A stretch of DNA of 64,000 nucleotides, taken from assembly GCA_027314645.1 (NCBI GenBank), contig DAHVAL010000004.1, forward strand, positions 52,737 through 116,736, in the 5' to 3' direction. A program made the position numbers and the translations under genes. The first letter of the stretch is position 1; each line of letters starts with the position of its first letter. Shown piece by piece: positions 10,053-19,800 of this stretch. The notes below the pieces were generated by a model, which was not told the DNA's origin, ran no database searches, and saw nothing but the letters and a program-made list of their open reading frames with translations. The DNA comes from Nitrospirota bacterium. GTDB lineage: Bacteria; Nitrospirota; Leptospirillia; Leptospirillales; Leptospirillaceae.

Positions 10053-10943
10053 TTAATGGAAAAATTCCGGCACCGGCAGTACGGACCAGAATCCAACCGG
10101 CGGTTGCTCGATGGACTCCCACAAGTGATTGACTTGAGAAGATACCATTTTATCCAGAAACCCTTTTTCATGAAAGGTCCGGATGACAGGGGGTCCACTG
10201 ATATGCGCCAATTTCGTTGCTGTATCGAGTGCATCTTGATAGTCTCCCAACTGATCCACCAAATGATTGGATATTGCGGAGGCTCCGGTAAAGACCCTGC
10301 CGTCGGCCAGGGGTTTCAAATCCGCGGGGGACATATGACGCCCTTTCGCGACGTCTTGAATAAACTGCTGATGCATTTCATTCAAGATGGCCTGAAGATA
10401 GGCCTTTTCTTCAGGTGTCATGGGGCGGAAAGGGGATCCGGCATCCTTCAATGCCCCACTTTTCATCACCTCACTCGAAATGCCGATCTTTTTTAAAAGA
10501 TCTTGGAACTCCGCCAATTCCATGATGACACCAATGCTTCCCGTGAGGGACCCCGGACTGGCCATGATCCGGTCACAGGCGGACGCAATATAATACGCTC
10601 CGGACGCCCCAACGGTCCCAATGGAGGCGATGACGGGCTTTCCTTTTTTCCGGGCTTTCAACACCTCTTCATAAATATCCTGCGATGGGACAACCGCCCC
10701 GCCGGGACTATTGATCCGGATCACAAGGGCTTTTATCCGGGGATCCCTGACCAGTTCCCGGATTTGCCGGATCGGTTTTTTGGACGAAATGATGACCCCC
10801 GAAATGCGGACCACCCCGATCTCGGCCCCTCCCACCAATGGAACAGACCGACTAAAAAATGCCGCCCCTCGTCCCAGGACCAAGATGGCCGCAAAAACAA
10901 CCAGGATGACAAAACCCGCCCGTAACATTTTTCGAACCATCAT
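10053..10943 (-). CDS. sppA: Signal peptide peptidase SppA (short form)
   Basis: Membrane-bound S49 serine protease that degrades cleaved signal peptides. The product is about 296 residues, with one N-terminal membrane segment (GFVILVVFAAILVLG). The catalytic Ser lies in GTVGASGAYYIASACD, and INSPGGAV and GSLTGSIGVIMEL are also family-typical. The start at 10943 is preferred because a longer frame would run back through the terminator hairpin after rpsA. It is a single-domain (about 36-kDa) SppA of the kind common outside enterobacteria. Confidence 0.92.
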   Translation of the reverse strand: MMVRKMLRAGFVILVVFAAILVLGRGAAFFSRSVPLVGGAEIGVVRISGVIISSKKPIRQIRELVRDPRIKALVIRINSPGGAVVPSQDIYEEVLKARKKGKPVIASIGTVGASGAYYIASACDRIMASPGSLTGSIGVIMELAEFQDLLKKIGISSEVMKSGALKDAGSPFRPMTPEEKAYLQAILNEMHQQFIQDVAKGRHMSPADLKPLADGRVFTGASAISNHLVDQLGDYQDALDTATKLAHISGPPVIRTFHEKGFLDKMVSSQVNHLWESIEQPPVGFWSVLPVPEFFH

Positions 10944-10984
10944 GCCATCACCCACGTTGCATTCATAAGCACTGCAAAAACAAA

Positions 10985-11051
10985 GAGAAGGGAATCCCCT
11001 TCTCCACAACGCAATGGAGCCCCTCAGCGCTTATCACCGCGAAGGGGCTCC
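10985..11051 (-). terminator. Double hairpin terminator after rpsA
   Basis: Two hairpins follow rpsA on the minus strand. GGAGCCCCT (11051-11043) pairs perfectly with AGGGGCTCC (11024-11016). Then GAGAAGGG and CCCTTCTC (11004-10985) form a second, tighter hairpin followed by TTTGTTTTTG. The second looks like a rho-independent terminator; the first may be a processing or stabilising element. Confidence 0.75.
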
Positions 11052-11066
11052 ATAAAGTGCCTCAGC

Positions 11067-12707
11067 TCACTCGGTTGCCGCCTCTTCGACGCCTTTCACG
11101 GAGAGTCCAATTTTCCGTTCAGCCTTATCGATCTTGACGACCCTCACCGTGACCTCGGAGTCGACCGGAAACATCTGGTCGAGACGCTCTCCCGACGGCA
11201 GATCCACCTCACTCACGTGAACAAGTCCTTCCACACCATCCTCGATCTCGACAAAAAATCCGAAATCCATCACCTTGGTAACCTTGCCCCTCATGACGCG
11301 GCCCACAGGAAATCGTTCCGGAATTTCCGATTCCCAAGGATCCGGAGTCATTTGCTTATACCCCAAGGAAAGCCGTTGGCGTTCTTTTTCAATTTTAAGG
11401 ACGATGGCTTCAACCTTCTGCCCTTTTTTGAACACCTCTGAAGGATGACGCACATGGCGCGTCCAAGAAAGATCTGAAATATGGATCAGGCCATCGATTC
11501 CTTCCTCCAGACCGACAAATACGCCGAAGTCGGTGAGACTTTTGACCTTCCCGGAAACAATGGTCCCGATCGGGTATTTTTCTTCGACGACATCCCAAGG
11601 ATTGGGGCCAAGCTGTTTCAACCCAAGAGAGATCTTTCTGTTCTTCTCATCGATTTTCAAAACCTTGGCTTCAACCATATCGCCAACGTTCATGATCTTG
11701 CCAGGATGCTTCACCTCATGATTCCAGCTCATTTCTGTGATGTGCATCAGGCCTTCGACTCCAGGCTCGATCTCAAGAAATGCCCCGTAATCCGTGATTG
11801 AGACGACCTTGGCTGTGACCTTGGAACCTTCCGGATAGCGCTCGGCAACGGTGGTCCAGGGATCGCTTTTGAGTTGCTTGAGTCCCAAGGAAACACGACC
11901 GGTTTCCTTGTCGTGCTTCAAGACCATCACGTTGATTTTGTCACCAACCGCCATGAGATTCTGGGGACTCGAAACGCGGCCCCAGGACATGTCGGTGATA
12001 TGCAGAAGACCATCGACGCCGCCAAGATCTATGAAGGCTCCGTAGTCCGTGATATTTTTAACAATTCCCTCAAGAACTTCGCCCTCTTTGAGCGACTCCA
12101 TGGTCAGCTTCTTTCGGCGGTCGCGCCATTCTTCAAGGAGAACACGGCGGGACACAATGATATTCCCACGCTTCTTGTTCATCTTGATAATGCGAACCTG
12201 AATGGTCTGCCCCACCAGACGATCCATATCCCGGACAGGACGCAGATCGATCTGTGAGCCGGGGAGAAAGGCCTTGAGTCCAATATCGACCGTCATGCCT
12301 CCCTTGATCCGGCTGACCACCTTCCCTTCAAGGACCTCGCCCTTTTCCGACAGTTCCTCGAGGGAATCCCAGACCTTCATCCGGTCTGCCTTTTCCTTGG
12401 AGAGGATCAAATTCCCTTGAGGATCTTCCCGCTCCTCAAGGTAAACGCTGATCTTGTCTCCCACCTTGAGGGTGCCGATCTCTTCTTCGGAAAACTCCAT
12501 CTTGGCGATATGGCCTTCGGATTTGTATCCGATATCGACCACCACCTCGGTCGGATAGACCGCAATGACGGTTCCATCGACCACCGCGCCCTCCTCGAAA
12601 TTCCGGAGGGTTTCGGAGTACAGCTGATCCATTTGGTCGCGACCAAGATTCTCATCTTGATCGGAGACGACCTCATCTGAAAGATTGTTTTGGTTTGAAA
12701 GTAACAT
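11067..12707 (-). CDS. rpsA: 30S ribosomal protein S1
   Basis: RNA-binding protein that captures mRNA on the 30S subunit. The 546 residues contain six consecutive S1 domains, visible as repeats of the type GxVxxITDYGAFIDLG...GLLHIT. Repeats 3-6 are the most conserved, and 1-2 are diverged as in other S1 proteins. The start MLLSNQNN at 12707 has AGGAGG ten bases upstream, and that site lies downstream of the alternative ATG. It is followed by a double hairpin. Confidence 0.97.
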   Translation of the reverse strand: MLLSNQNNLSDEVVSDQDENLGRDQMDQLYSETLRNFEEGAVVDGTVIAVYPTEVVVDIGYKSEGHIAKMEFSEEEIGTLKVGDKISVYLEEREDPQGNLILSKEKADRMKVWDSLEELSEKGEVLEGKVVSRIKGGMTVDIGLKAFLPGSQIDLRPVRDMDRLVGQTIQVRIIKMNKKRGNIIVSRRVLLEEWRDRRKKLTMESLKEGEVLEGIVKNITDYGAFIDLGGVDGLLHITDMSWGRVSSPQNLMAVGDKINVMVLKHDKETGRVSLGLKQLKSDPWTTVAERYPEGSKVTAKVVSITDYGAFLEIEPGVEGLMHITEMSWNHEVKHPGKIMNVGDMVEAKVLKIDEKNRKISLGLKQLGPNPWDVVEEKYPIGTIVSGKVKSLTDFGVFVGLEEGIDGLIHISDLSWTRHVRHPSEVFKKGQKVEAIVLKIEKERQRLSLGYKQMTPDPWESEIPERFPVGRVMRGKVTKVMDFGFFVEIEDGVEGLVHVSEVDLPSGERLDQMFPVDSEVTVRVVKIDKAERKIGLSVKGVEEAATE

Positions 12708-12824
12708 GCGCGTAAATCCTCCTCTGACCATTCCCGCTTTTCTACGGTACGGAATCTTATCATTCTAATCACAAAAAAGAGGAAAATAAAGCCCTAATCC
12801 CATCATATTCATCTTTTGGCCCCT

Positions 12825-13526
12825 TCAAGGGGTCAAAGGGGGATTTTGGGATTTCTGTCGGGCCTTGTGACCGGCTCCCAGATGATGAAGGAGGGCCGTC
12901 ACGGCACGACGTAACCGTGGGGAAGGATTCCTCGCAAGGGCCTCTTCAAAATTTTTCTTCGCCTCTTTTGCCATCCCGAGACGATCATGGACGATTCCCA
13001 GATAAGTGAGCACCAAAGGGTTATTTGGATGTCTGTCATGAGCCTCGTGGAGATAGATGTGCGCCTCCCTGTCATGATGGAAGTCGATCTCAATTTTTCC
13101 CATCAAGGTTCTGAAACCAACCGGCCACTCCTCCTGCTCCACGAGGATCCTCGCCACGCGAAGGGCTTCCTCCTCATGGCCGTTTTTAAGCTCGACCCTT
13201 GCCAGGTTCAGCAAGATTTCCGAATTACCCGGGGCAATCCTGTGGGCTTTTTCCAGGAGCTTAAGGGCGGCCTTTTCATGACCGAGTCTTGATTGAACAA
13301 CAGCAAGATTGTTCATGAGGTCCGCATTTTCGGGAGAGAGGGACAACCCGCGAAGGTCAAGCTCCCGGGCACGCACCAGGTCCCCCTGCACGAACGCCTT
13401 GTGGGCCTCCACATCCAGGAAGTTCGGGCTGGAGGTGTCCGATGCGGTTTCGCAGGAGGAACAGAGGAGCAAGAATAAAGCCATTGCCATGAGTCCCGGG
13501 CGCCGAAACGTTTTTCCCTCTTTCAT
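12825..13526 (-). CDS. TPR-repeat lipoprotein
   Basis: 233 residues beginning with a lipoprotein signal (MALFLLLCSSC, Cys as lipidation site) followed by about five tetratricopeptide repeats (for example ADLMNNLAVVQSRLGHEKAA and PLVLTYLGIVHDRLGMAKEA). TPR lipoproteins usually serve as assembly scaffolds, for example for pili or envelope machines. No partner is encoded next to it. It is upstream of rpsA in the same orientation, separated by 117 bases. Specific function unknown. Confidence 0.8.
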   Translation of the reverse strand: MKEGKTFRRPGLMAMALFLLLCSSCETASDTSSPNFLDVEAHKAFVQGDLVRARELDLRGLSLSPENADLMNNLAVVQSRLGHEKAALKLLEKAHRIAPGNSEILLNLARVELKNGHEEEALRVARILVEQEEWPVGFRTLMGKIEIDFHHDREAHIYLHEAHDRHPNNPLVLTYLGIVHDRLGMAKEAKKNFEEALARNPSPRLRRAVTALLHHLGAGHKARQKSQNPPLTP

Positions 13527-13630
13527 CCAATGTGCCTTCTTGTTAACATGCCACCAGGTTCAGGGCGGCAAAACTATCCAACGATCGGGGAACTTTGCCC
13601 ATTCCCCTTCCACGCCCCCTTGGGAGTTCC

Positions 13631-14380
13631 ATGGACCCACCACAGAAAAATTTTTTAGGGGAACGGATCTATCGGCTCAGGGTGGGGATCCTGCTTGTTT
13701 TTTTTCTCCTTGCCATGATCGCCAATGGCCGGCACCCCCATCCATTGTGGGCCGCCATCCTGGCGAAATGCATCGGAGCACGGGAGAGCGGCATCACTCC
13801 CTTTCTGCGCCATGTGACACTCCTTGTCCCCCTCGGACTTTACACCCTGGCCTTGTTGCTCAGGCTGTCCGCTTCCTCATCCTTGGGGGGGCGGACCATC
13901 TGGGCAAAATCCCCCGTGACCGACGTCCTGACCCAGGAGGGGCTGTTTGCCCACATTCGCCACCCTCTTTATGCCGGATCGGCCGGAATGATTGTCTCAC
14001 TTTCGTTGATGTCCTCCCCTCAAGGGGCCGCCATCCTTGTTGGCGGGGGGCTTCCGTTTCTTGCGTTCCTGGCACGGTTTGAGGAAAAAATCCTTCTCGC
14101 GAGATTTCCGGAATATTCCGAATATAAAACACGGGTTCCGGCCTTTATTCCGACAAAGTTTGAAATAAAGAAGGGGTGGAACGCCCTTTTCGCCCCTCTA
14201 CACCAAAGGCTCGGAAAGTCACTGCGCTCCGAGGCTTTCAATGTGGCCCTTCTCGCAGGGTTCGGAGCCTTTTGGGCCTCCCCCACCCTCCCTCTTTTCT
14301 GGATCTCATTTTCCCTCGGATTAGCCCTTGCCTTTACCGCCCCTTTTTGGGCTCCTGAAAGAAATGAGGCCTCTTCATGA
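13631..14380 (+). CDS. ICMT/PEMT-like membrane methyltransferase
   Basis: 249-residue membrane protein with about five hydrophobic segments. GLFAHIRHPLYAG followed by FPEYSEYKTRVPAFIP is the SAM-binding signature of the isoprenylcysteine carboxyl methyltransferase / phospholipid methyltransferase superfamily. The start at 13631 has GGGAG five bases upstream. The gene is coupled by ATGA to the SAM hydroxide adenosyltransferase gene. The substrate, lipid or small molecule, is not deducible from sequence. Confidence 0.75.
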   Translation: MDPPQKNFLGERIYRLRVGILLVFFLLAMIANGRHPHPLWAAILAKCIGARESGITPFLRHVTLLVPLGLYTLALLLRLSASSSLGGRTIWAKSPVTDVLTQEGLFAHIRHPLYAGSAGMIVSLSLMSSPQGAAILVGGGLPFLAFLARFEEKILLARFPEYSEYKTRVPAFIPTKFEIKKGWNALFAPLHQRLGKSLRSEAFNVALLAGFGAFWASPTLPLFWISFSLGLALAFTAPFWAPERNEASS

Positions 14381-15168
14381 CTCCATTCATCACCTTTACC
14401 TCGGATTTCGGGCAAAAAGACGTCTATGTCGCCTGCGTCAAAGCCGTCATCCTTTCGCGTCTACCCAACGCCGTCATCCTCGATGTCTCCCACGAGATCG
14501 CTCCTTTCCGGCCTCTCTTCGCTCTTCCTCCCCTGATCGAGATCCTCGAAGTCACTCCTCCCCATAGCATTCATCTCGTCATCGTCGACCCTGGGGTCGG
14601 AAGCGACCGGCGGGCGCTTGTGGGGGTGTCACCAACCCATCAATTCGTCTTTCCCGACAACGGACTTCCCTCCACGCTTCTCCGATGGGTGGGCGACATG
14701 CGCTTCTTCCATCTCGACGACCCTCGGATATTTGGAGGGTTCGCATCCCCCACCTTTCAGGGGAGGGATCTGTTCGCCCCCGCCGTTGCCGAGCTCGGAA
14801 AAGGAAGACGCCCGGAAGAGATGGGCCGAGAGGTTCCCAGTTCCTCCTTGTTTCAGTCTCCTTCGGGGAGACTCAATGAATCGGAGGAATATTTGGTCTG
14901 GAACATCGACCGTTTTGGGAATGTTCTTCTGGGATTCAGGGCCATTCGCCCTCCCGAAGAAGTCGCGGTCGAATGGAACGGTTTTTTGATCCCCTATGTC
15001 CGCCGGTATCAGGAGGTTCCGATCGGCCACCTTGGGGTATTATTCAACAGTTCAAGGTGGCTCGAAATTTTTTGCAGGGAAGGAAGCGCCTCTGAACAAA
15101 CGGGTCTTCAAATCGGGACTTTTCTCAAAATCCGCATCCGGGGAGGCACGGGCCAAACCTTGACCTGA
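14377..15168 (+). CDS. SAM hydroxide adenosyltransferase (DUF62 family)
   Basis: 263 residues starting ITFTSDFGQKDVYVACVKAVI, with DVSHEI, IVDPGVGSDRRALVG and the FPDNGL motif. These are the conserved features of the fluorinase-like / duf62 family, whose characterised members hydrolyse S-adenosylmethionine to adenosine and methionine. The start overlaps the preceding methyltransferase stop by four bases, so the two SAM-using genes are probably translated together. The physiological role of this family is still poorly known. Confidence 0.87.
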   Translation: MTPFITFTSDFGQKDVYVACVKAVILSRLPNAVILDVSHEIAPFRPLFALPPLIEILEVTPPHSIHLVIVDPGVGSDRRALVGVSPTHQFVFPDNGLPSTLLRWVGDMRFFHLDDPRIFGGFASPTFQGRDLFAPAVAELGKGRRPEEMGREVPSSSLFQSPSGRLNESEEYLVWNIDRFGNVLLGFRAIRPPEEVAVEWNGFLIPYVRRYQEVPIGHLGVLFNSSRWLEIFCREGSASEQTGLQIGTFLKIRIRGGTGQTLT

Positions 15169-15189
15169 CCGGCCTTCCAAAAAGTGTTC

Positions 15190-15609
15190 CTACTGGTCCT
15201 TGCGAAGTTTGTATGGGAAGTTGTCGTAATAATATTCAGGGGGGACGCTTCGGAGAAGGTCCGGGATCTGGGTCACATCAACCTTCATCCACGGTCCTTT
15301 CAGATCCTCTGACCGATACCAGTAATCCTGATAGAACTGATAATACGCTCCATCCCGATAGTACAACGGCCGGCTTGAGGTCAAGAAAATATACAGGTTG
15401 GTATGAGGCAGCAGGACCGGTGTTGATCGGCCTTCGAACTGAATGGGCGTTGGCTGGTCTCCTTCGTCCATAAGAGCGGGGGTGTTTTCAGGCGTATTGC
15501 CTCCTCCCGAACAACCGGCAAGCAGAGACACCGCGCAGATCATAACCAGAGCGGTGATCATTCCCTTGACAGGATCTCCTCCCCTGCTTAGAATTTTATT
15601 CGTGAGCAT
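15190..15609 (-). CDS. Small hypothetical lipoprotein
   Basis: 139 residues with a lipobox (AVSLLAGC) and an aromatic-rich mature part (YYRDGAYYQFYQDYWYRSEDLKGPW). Tyr/Trp-rich segments ending in GPW occur in several uncharacterised envelope lipoproteins; I do not recognise a named family. The start at 15609 has AAGGAGAGGGT immediately upstream. It is convergent with the SAM hydroxide adenosyltransferase. Confidence 0.65.
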   Translation of the reverse strand: MLTNKILSRGGDPVKGMITALVMICAVSLLAGCSGGGNTPENTPALMDEGDQPTPIQFEGRSTPVLLPHTNLYIFLTSSRPLYYRDGAYYQFYQDYWYRSEDLKGPWMKVDVTQIPDLLRSVPPEYYYDNFPYKLRKDQ

Positions 15610-15727
15610 ACCCTCTCCTTCAAATAAGAAACCTGTTCTCTTGGTTGCGGGATTGATCGCCCTGCTTCTTCTCGGGCTCTATCTTGCCTCCCAGGAGCTT
15701 CCCGCATTCAAACCTCTCGGTCCTTAG
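15602..15727 (+). CDS. Possible 41-residue single-pass membrane peptide
   Basis: A GTG-initiated frame encodes a short polar N-terminus, one strong hydrophobic helix (LLVAGLIALLLLGLYLA) and a short tail ending at 15727. No clear ribosome site precedes the GTG. The frame lies between two leftward genes, sharing eight bases with the lipoprotein start and four with the end of the Fur-family gene. The clean hydrophobic helix argues for a gene; the missing Shine-Dalgarno and opposite orientation argue against. Confidence 0.3.
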   Translation: MSIPSPSNKKPVLLVAGLIALLLLGLYLASQELPAFKPLGP

Positions 15728-16185
15728 ACTCCCTGTGTCTTGGATTTCTGCCTTTCCAAGCCAATCCGACATTTGGCACAGAGCCCTTCGATTTCAAATC
15801 GATGAATGGTGTCCGAATACCCTTCCTTCTTCACCAACTCCTCGACCTCTTCCTGGATGGGACAGAGGTCGATGTGCCGAACCTCTCCGCAACGCCGGCA
15901 TATGAGGTGATGATGATGCCCCGTCATGCCGACGATATACCCGTCCTCCGCAGATTCCCGGTGAACTTTTTCTAATACCCCCAACCGAACGTAAAGGTCG
16001 ATCGCCCGAAACAAGGTGGCGCGTCCTATATCAGGGTGCGAACGGGTCAACGTTTTTTGAAGATCTACCACGGAAAAAATTCCCGTGAAATTTGAAAGGA
16101 CCTCCAGGATTGCCTTTCTTTGAGGGGTGAGACGCACGCCATACCGCTCGACGGTCCGTCTCATCTCATCAATGGAATACACCAA
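15724..16185 (-). CDS. fur: Fur-family transcriptional repressor
   Basis: 153-residue metal-responsive repressor. The N-terminal winged helix has RLTPQRKAILEVL and the recognition helix region ATLFRAIDLYVRLGVL. The dimerisation/metal domain has a His cluster (90-93, GHHHHLICRRCG) and two CxxC pairs (C96/C99 and C136/C139) of the structural zinc site. Fur, Zur and PerR cannot be separated from sequence alone, although iron control would fit an iron oxidiser. No Fur box was identified upstream. The same-strand gene 16229-16852 lies 43 bases upstream. Confidence 0.88.
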   Translation of the reverse strand: MVYSIDEMRRTVERYGVRLTPQRKAILEVLSNFTGIFSVVDLQKTLTRSHPDIGRATLFRAIDLYVRLGVLEKVHRESAEDGYIVGMTGHHHHLICRRCGEVRHIDLCPIQEEVEELVKKEGYSDTIHRFEIEGLCAKCRIGLERQKSKTQGV

Positions 16186-16228
16186 AGGAAAATCCTTTCG
16201 GGAAAATGCCCCCGGGAGGGCTTAAAAT

Positions 16229-16852
16229 CTATTCGACAACCAGAAACGAAAAAACCTTTAACGGACTCTGGGGATCGAGGACCTTTTGGATGAAATCTCC
16301 CACAAAAGTAAATTCATTCACCACCTTTGGGGTTCCTGGAGCCACGGAAAGGATCAACAGGGGATCGGTGCACCCGTTAATATAGTTCCCGATACCAATC
16401 CCCTTCTTGGAATCAACGGCGACCGGGGAGAGGGTCCGGAGGAACCGGTCAAGGTCGGGATGAAAATAGAATCTCCGGTCAATTCCATTGTTCCAGTCCG
16501 TTCCTTTGACCTCCACCGACTGAATGTATCCGTTTTCTCTCCCGATAAAGCGCACAAGGACTTTCTTGTAGCGGGAGGGCACCTTGACCACCCGGTTATG
16601 TTCACAATGAATCACAAACGGGTGATCTGAATCGAGCAGGATGCTGTAAGGAAGTTCGTAGGCAAGGGCCTTCTGGTTATAAAACGGGTTGATTGCACGA
16701 ACGATGATTCCATTTGGGCTGGCGTCGGGGGTCAATCCAGCCGTACTCAACGTCGGATGCGGTTGATTGTTGGAACACCCCGAAAGAAGCAACAGCAGTC
16801 CCGCAATGACCCCGGGGAGACCTGATTTTCCGGACACTTTGATGACTCCCAT
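16229..16852 (-). CDS. Hypothetical lipoprotein downstream of the RND pump
   Basis: 207 residues with a lipoprotein signal (GLLLLLSGC). The mature part has no recognisable domain; it holds two conserved-looking stretches (VPSRYKKVLVRFIG and DRRFYFHPDLDRFLRTLSPV). AGGAGG lies six bases before the ATG at 16852 and overlaps the end of the RND pump gene, suggesting coupled expression. It does not resemble a membrane-fusion protein or TolC, the usual pump partners. Confidence 0.62.
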   Translation of the reverse strand: MGVIKVSGKSGLPGVIAGLLLLLSGCSNNQPHPTLSTAGLTPDASPNGIIVRAINPFYNQKALAYELPYSILLDSDHPFVIHCEHNRVVKVPSRYKKVLVRFIGRENGYIQSVEVKGTDWNNGIDRRFYFHPDLDRFLRTLSPVAVDSKKGIGIGNYINGCTDPLLILSVAPGTPKVVNEFTFVGDFIQKVLDPQSPLKVFSFLVVE

Positions 16853-16863
16853 CCAATGCCTCC

Positions 16864-19800
16864 TCATGAAGGATTTTCCTCCTCCCGCCCCATCGGCCTC
16901 CGAACCAGAGAGAGCCGTTCATAAACGACTGGAACTAAAAACAACGTGAAAAACATGGAGGATATGAGCCCCCCGATCACCACAACCGCCATCGACTGGC
17001 GAACTTGACCTCCTGCCCCCCAACCAACGGCCATAGGAGCCATTCCAAAGACCATGGCGAGAGTTGTCATGGCGATAGGACGAAGTCTGACGGCGGCGGA
17101 TTCAAGGACCGCCTCCCGGACCGATCGCCCTCTCCGAATCAGCGTGTTCGCGTAATCCACCAAGAGAATGGCATTTTTTGTGACGAGGCCAAAGAGGATT
17201 ATCAATCCTATGGCACCCATCATATTGACTGACACTCCGGAAATCCAGAGACCGAGGATCGCACCGACTAAGCTGAATGGAATGGAAATCATGATCACAA
17301 AAGGAAGAATCAGACTTCCAAACAGGAAGGAAAGGAGACCATAAACGACAAAAATGCCAACTGTCACGGCCATGGCGATCTGTCCTCTGGCATCATTCAA
17401 CACATCTGAATTTCCGGCATAGCGGATCCGGTACGGGGAGACGAGATTTGCCTTTGCCCACTCGTTCACCTTTTTCATCACCTCTCCGAGGGACGTTGAT
17501 CCATGAAGATTGGCGGTGATCGTGATGGAAGGCCTCCGGTCATCCCGGCTCATGCGCTGATCGGCCATTTCACGATCAATCGTGGCGATGGTCGAGAGTG
17601 GAAGAATCTTTCCAGGCCCGATTGGAAAGGGCAAATCGGAGATGGCTGGAAGGGACGCCACATTCAGAGGGTCAACCGACACCACCAGGGATCGCCACCC
17701 GTGGGACGTCTCCACAAGACCTGCCGAATAGCTGGTCGACATCTGAGAAATCCATTGGGCAATCCTTCCTGAGGAAATGCCCCATTCGGGAGGGTTGGAA
17801 GGTTTTGGCCGAACCATGATAATTTTCAGAGAACCGGCCCTCGATGAGTTCACATCCCGCACCCCAGGAATTTTCCTCATCGCCTCCTGAAGCTTTTCCG
17901 ATAACGATGCCAGGACCTTGGGGTCTCCTCCCATCAGAAAGCATGCGAAAGGCGTGCTGGCTCCTGTTCCTCCCAGGGGACTGAGGGCATCCACCGATCC
18001 CTTGAGTGCCGGGAATCCCGCCAGTATTGCCCGGGTTTTCTCCATGATCTCGGTGTCCGGTTCCGTTCGTTCGGACCGGTCGGACAAACTCACATAAAGA
18101 TATCCTTCCGAAGGCGGAACCCCTTGTGTCCCTCCGACCTGTTGAAACAAGGAACGGACCCCCGGAAGGGCCATAATACGGGAAGCAATGTCGGATGCGG
18201 TCCGATCGGTCCGGGCCAGGCTTGGGGATCCATCGAGGCGAAGATGGACGGTAAACGCATTTTGATCTTCGCCGGGAATCAGATTCCAGCCCAAGGTTTT
18301 CCCCATCGCCAGGGTTCCTCCCAAGAGGAGGAGGCAGCACACGGTCACCAGGACAGGGTGATGGAGGGCGTGTTCAAGCGTATACCTGTAGAAGGACTTT
18401 ACGGAGCCCCCCCAACCGCCAGCGAAAGCAAAGAGGTGTCGTTGTTCCTGAGTCCGGCCTTCGGCGCCGAGAACGGTCAACGAAGGGCTGACCGTGAGCG
18501 AAATGAGAAGGGAGGCCAGCACTGCAAAGGAGACCGTCCACCCGAATTCCCTGAAGAACTCGCCCAGGACTCCGTGCATCATTGCCATAGGGGCAAACAC
18601 AGCCACGATCGAAAACGTGGTGGCCAAGACGGCCCGACCGATCTCTCCCACCCCCCGGCGTGCGGCGAGAAGGGGGGACTGGCCCAAACTTCTGTGGCGG
18701 TGGATATTCTCCAGGACAACGATGGCGTCGTCGATCAAAATCCCGACGACGAGCGACAACCCCAGCATCGTGAGGTTATTGAGCGTGAAACGGAAAAAAT
18801 GAAGAAACGGAAATGTCAGAAGCACCGAGGCCGGAATTGCGAGTGCGGCAACCCCTGTCTCCCGAAAGTTTCCGAGAAATACCAGGATCACCAGAACCGC
18901 AAGCGCGGCCCCGATCATCAAGGTCTCCAGGAGTTCCTTGTTGTTTTGTCCGATCGGCTTGGACCGATCCATCCGGATCGTCGGATGGAAATCCGACGGT
19001 ACGGACACGCTCGGCCCCGTCCCCTTTTCAAGGCCGGTCAGGAGGCTCCTGATCCGGCCGGAAAGCCGGATCATATTCGATCCGGGAACAGGGTAAAGCT
19101 TGAGGGCGATGGCAGGCTTCCCCTCGAATCGGAATATGGTGGAAGAATTTGCCGGACCTTCGGAAATGCGGGCGATCGAGGAGAGAGGGGCGGTCCTGCC
19201 GGAGGGGAGCAGAACATGGAAAGACTCGAGCCCGGTCTTGGCCAGGGGATTCCCGCGCACACCAAGCGTCAGGCTGGTGTCATTGGAAGAGAGCGCCCCC
19301 GCGGGATATTCCCGGGATCTCTCCCGAAGTTGAAGAGAGACGGAGTCGGGGGAAAGCCCGAATGCGGCCATTTTTTTGGCGGATAGGTAGACGTGCATCA
19401 CCACGGGAGGAGGGGCGACAACATGGACTGACTGAATCCCTCTCACCCGCCGGATCCGAGGCAGGAACTCCCGAAAGACGAATTGCTGGACCTCCTCATC
19501 CTTCATGGAGGAGGTCTTTTCCGGCAGAGGAAGGATGATCCACATCAACGGGGAGCGTGTGAGATCCTTCCTGTGAATTTGGGGGGGCGCGATTCCTTTT
19601 GGAAGAATTCCTGAAAGGCTGTTGACGGCCTTTCTGACATCCCGCTCCGGCTGACCCGAAAGGCTGTCTTCCTTAAAGACAGCGGTAATGACGGCCGCCC
19701 CAGGCACAACCGTTGAATGGACGTGTTTGATTCCCGGCAAAGACTCCAGGGAACTTTCCACGGGGACGACAATTTTCTCGATGATCCCTTCCGGAGATTC

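Noticed and set aside
11016-11051. Considered as an origin or regulatory palindrome because of the long perfect stem
   Set aside because: It follows the rpsA stop and is followed by a second hairpin with T-rich tail, so a terminator pair explains it.
16186-16228. GC-rich CCCCCGGGAGGG element between the lipoprotein and the Fur-family gene
   Set aside because: The possible stem is only four or so base pairs with no T-run; too weak to call a terminator or operator.
18124-19386. A 420-codon plus-strand frame opposite the RND pump
   Set aside because: Antisense shadow of a high-GC gene; Gly/Arg/Glu-rich and without a start signal.
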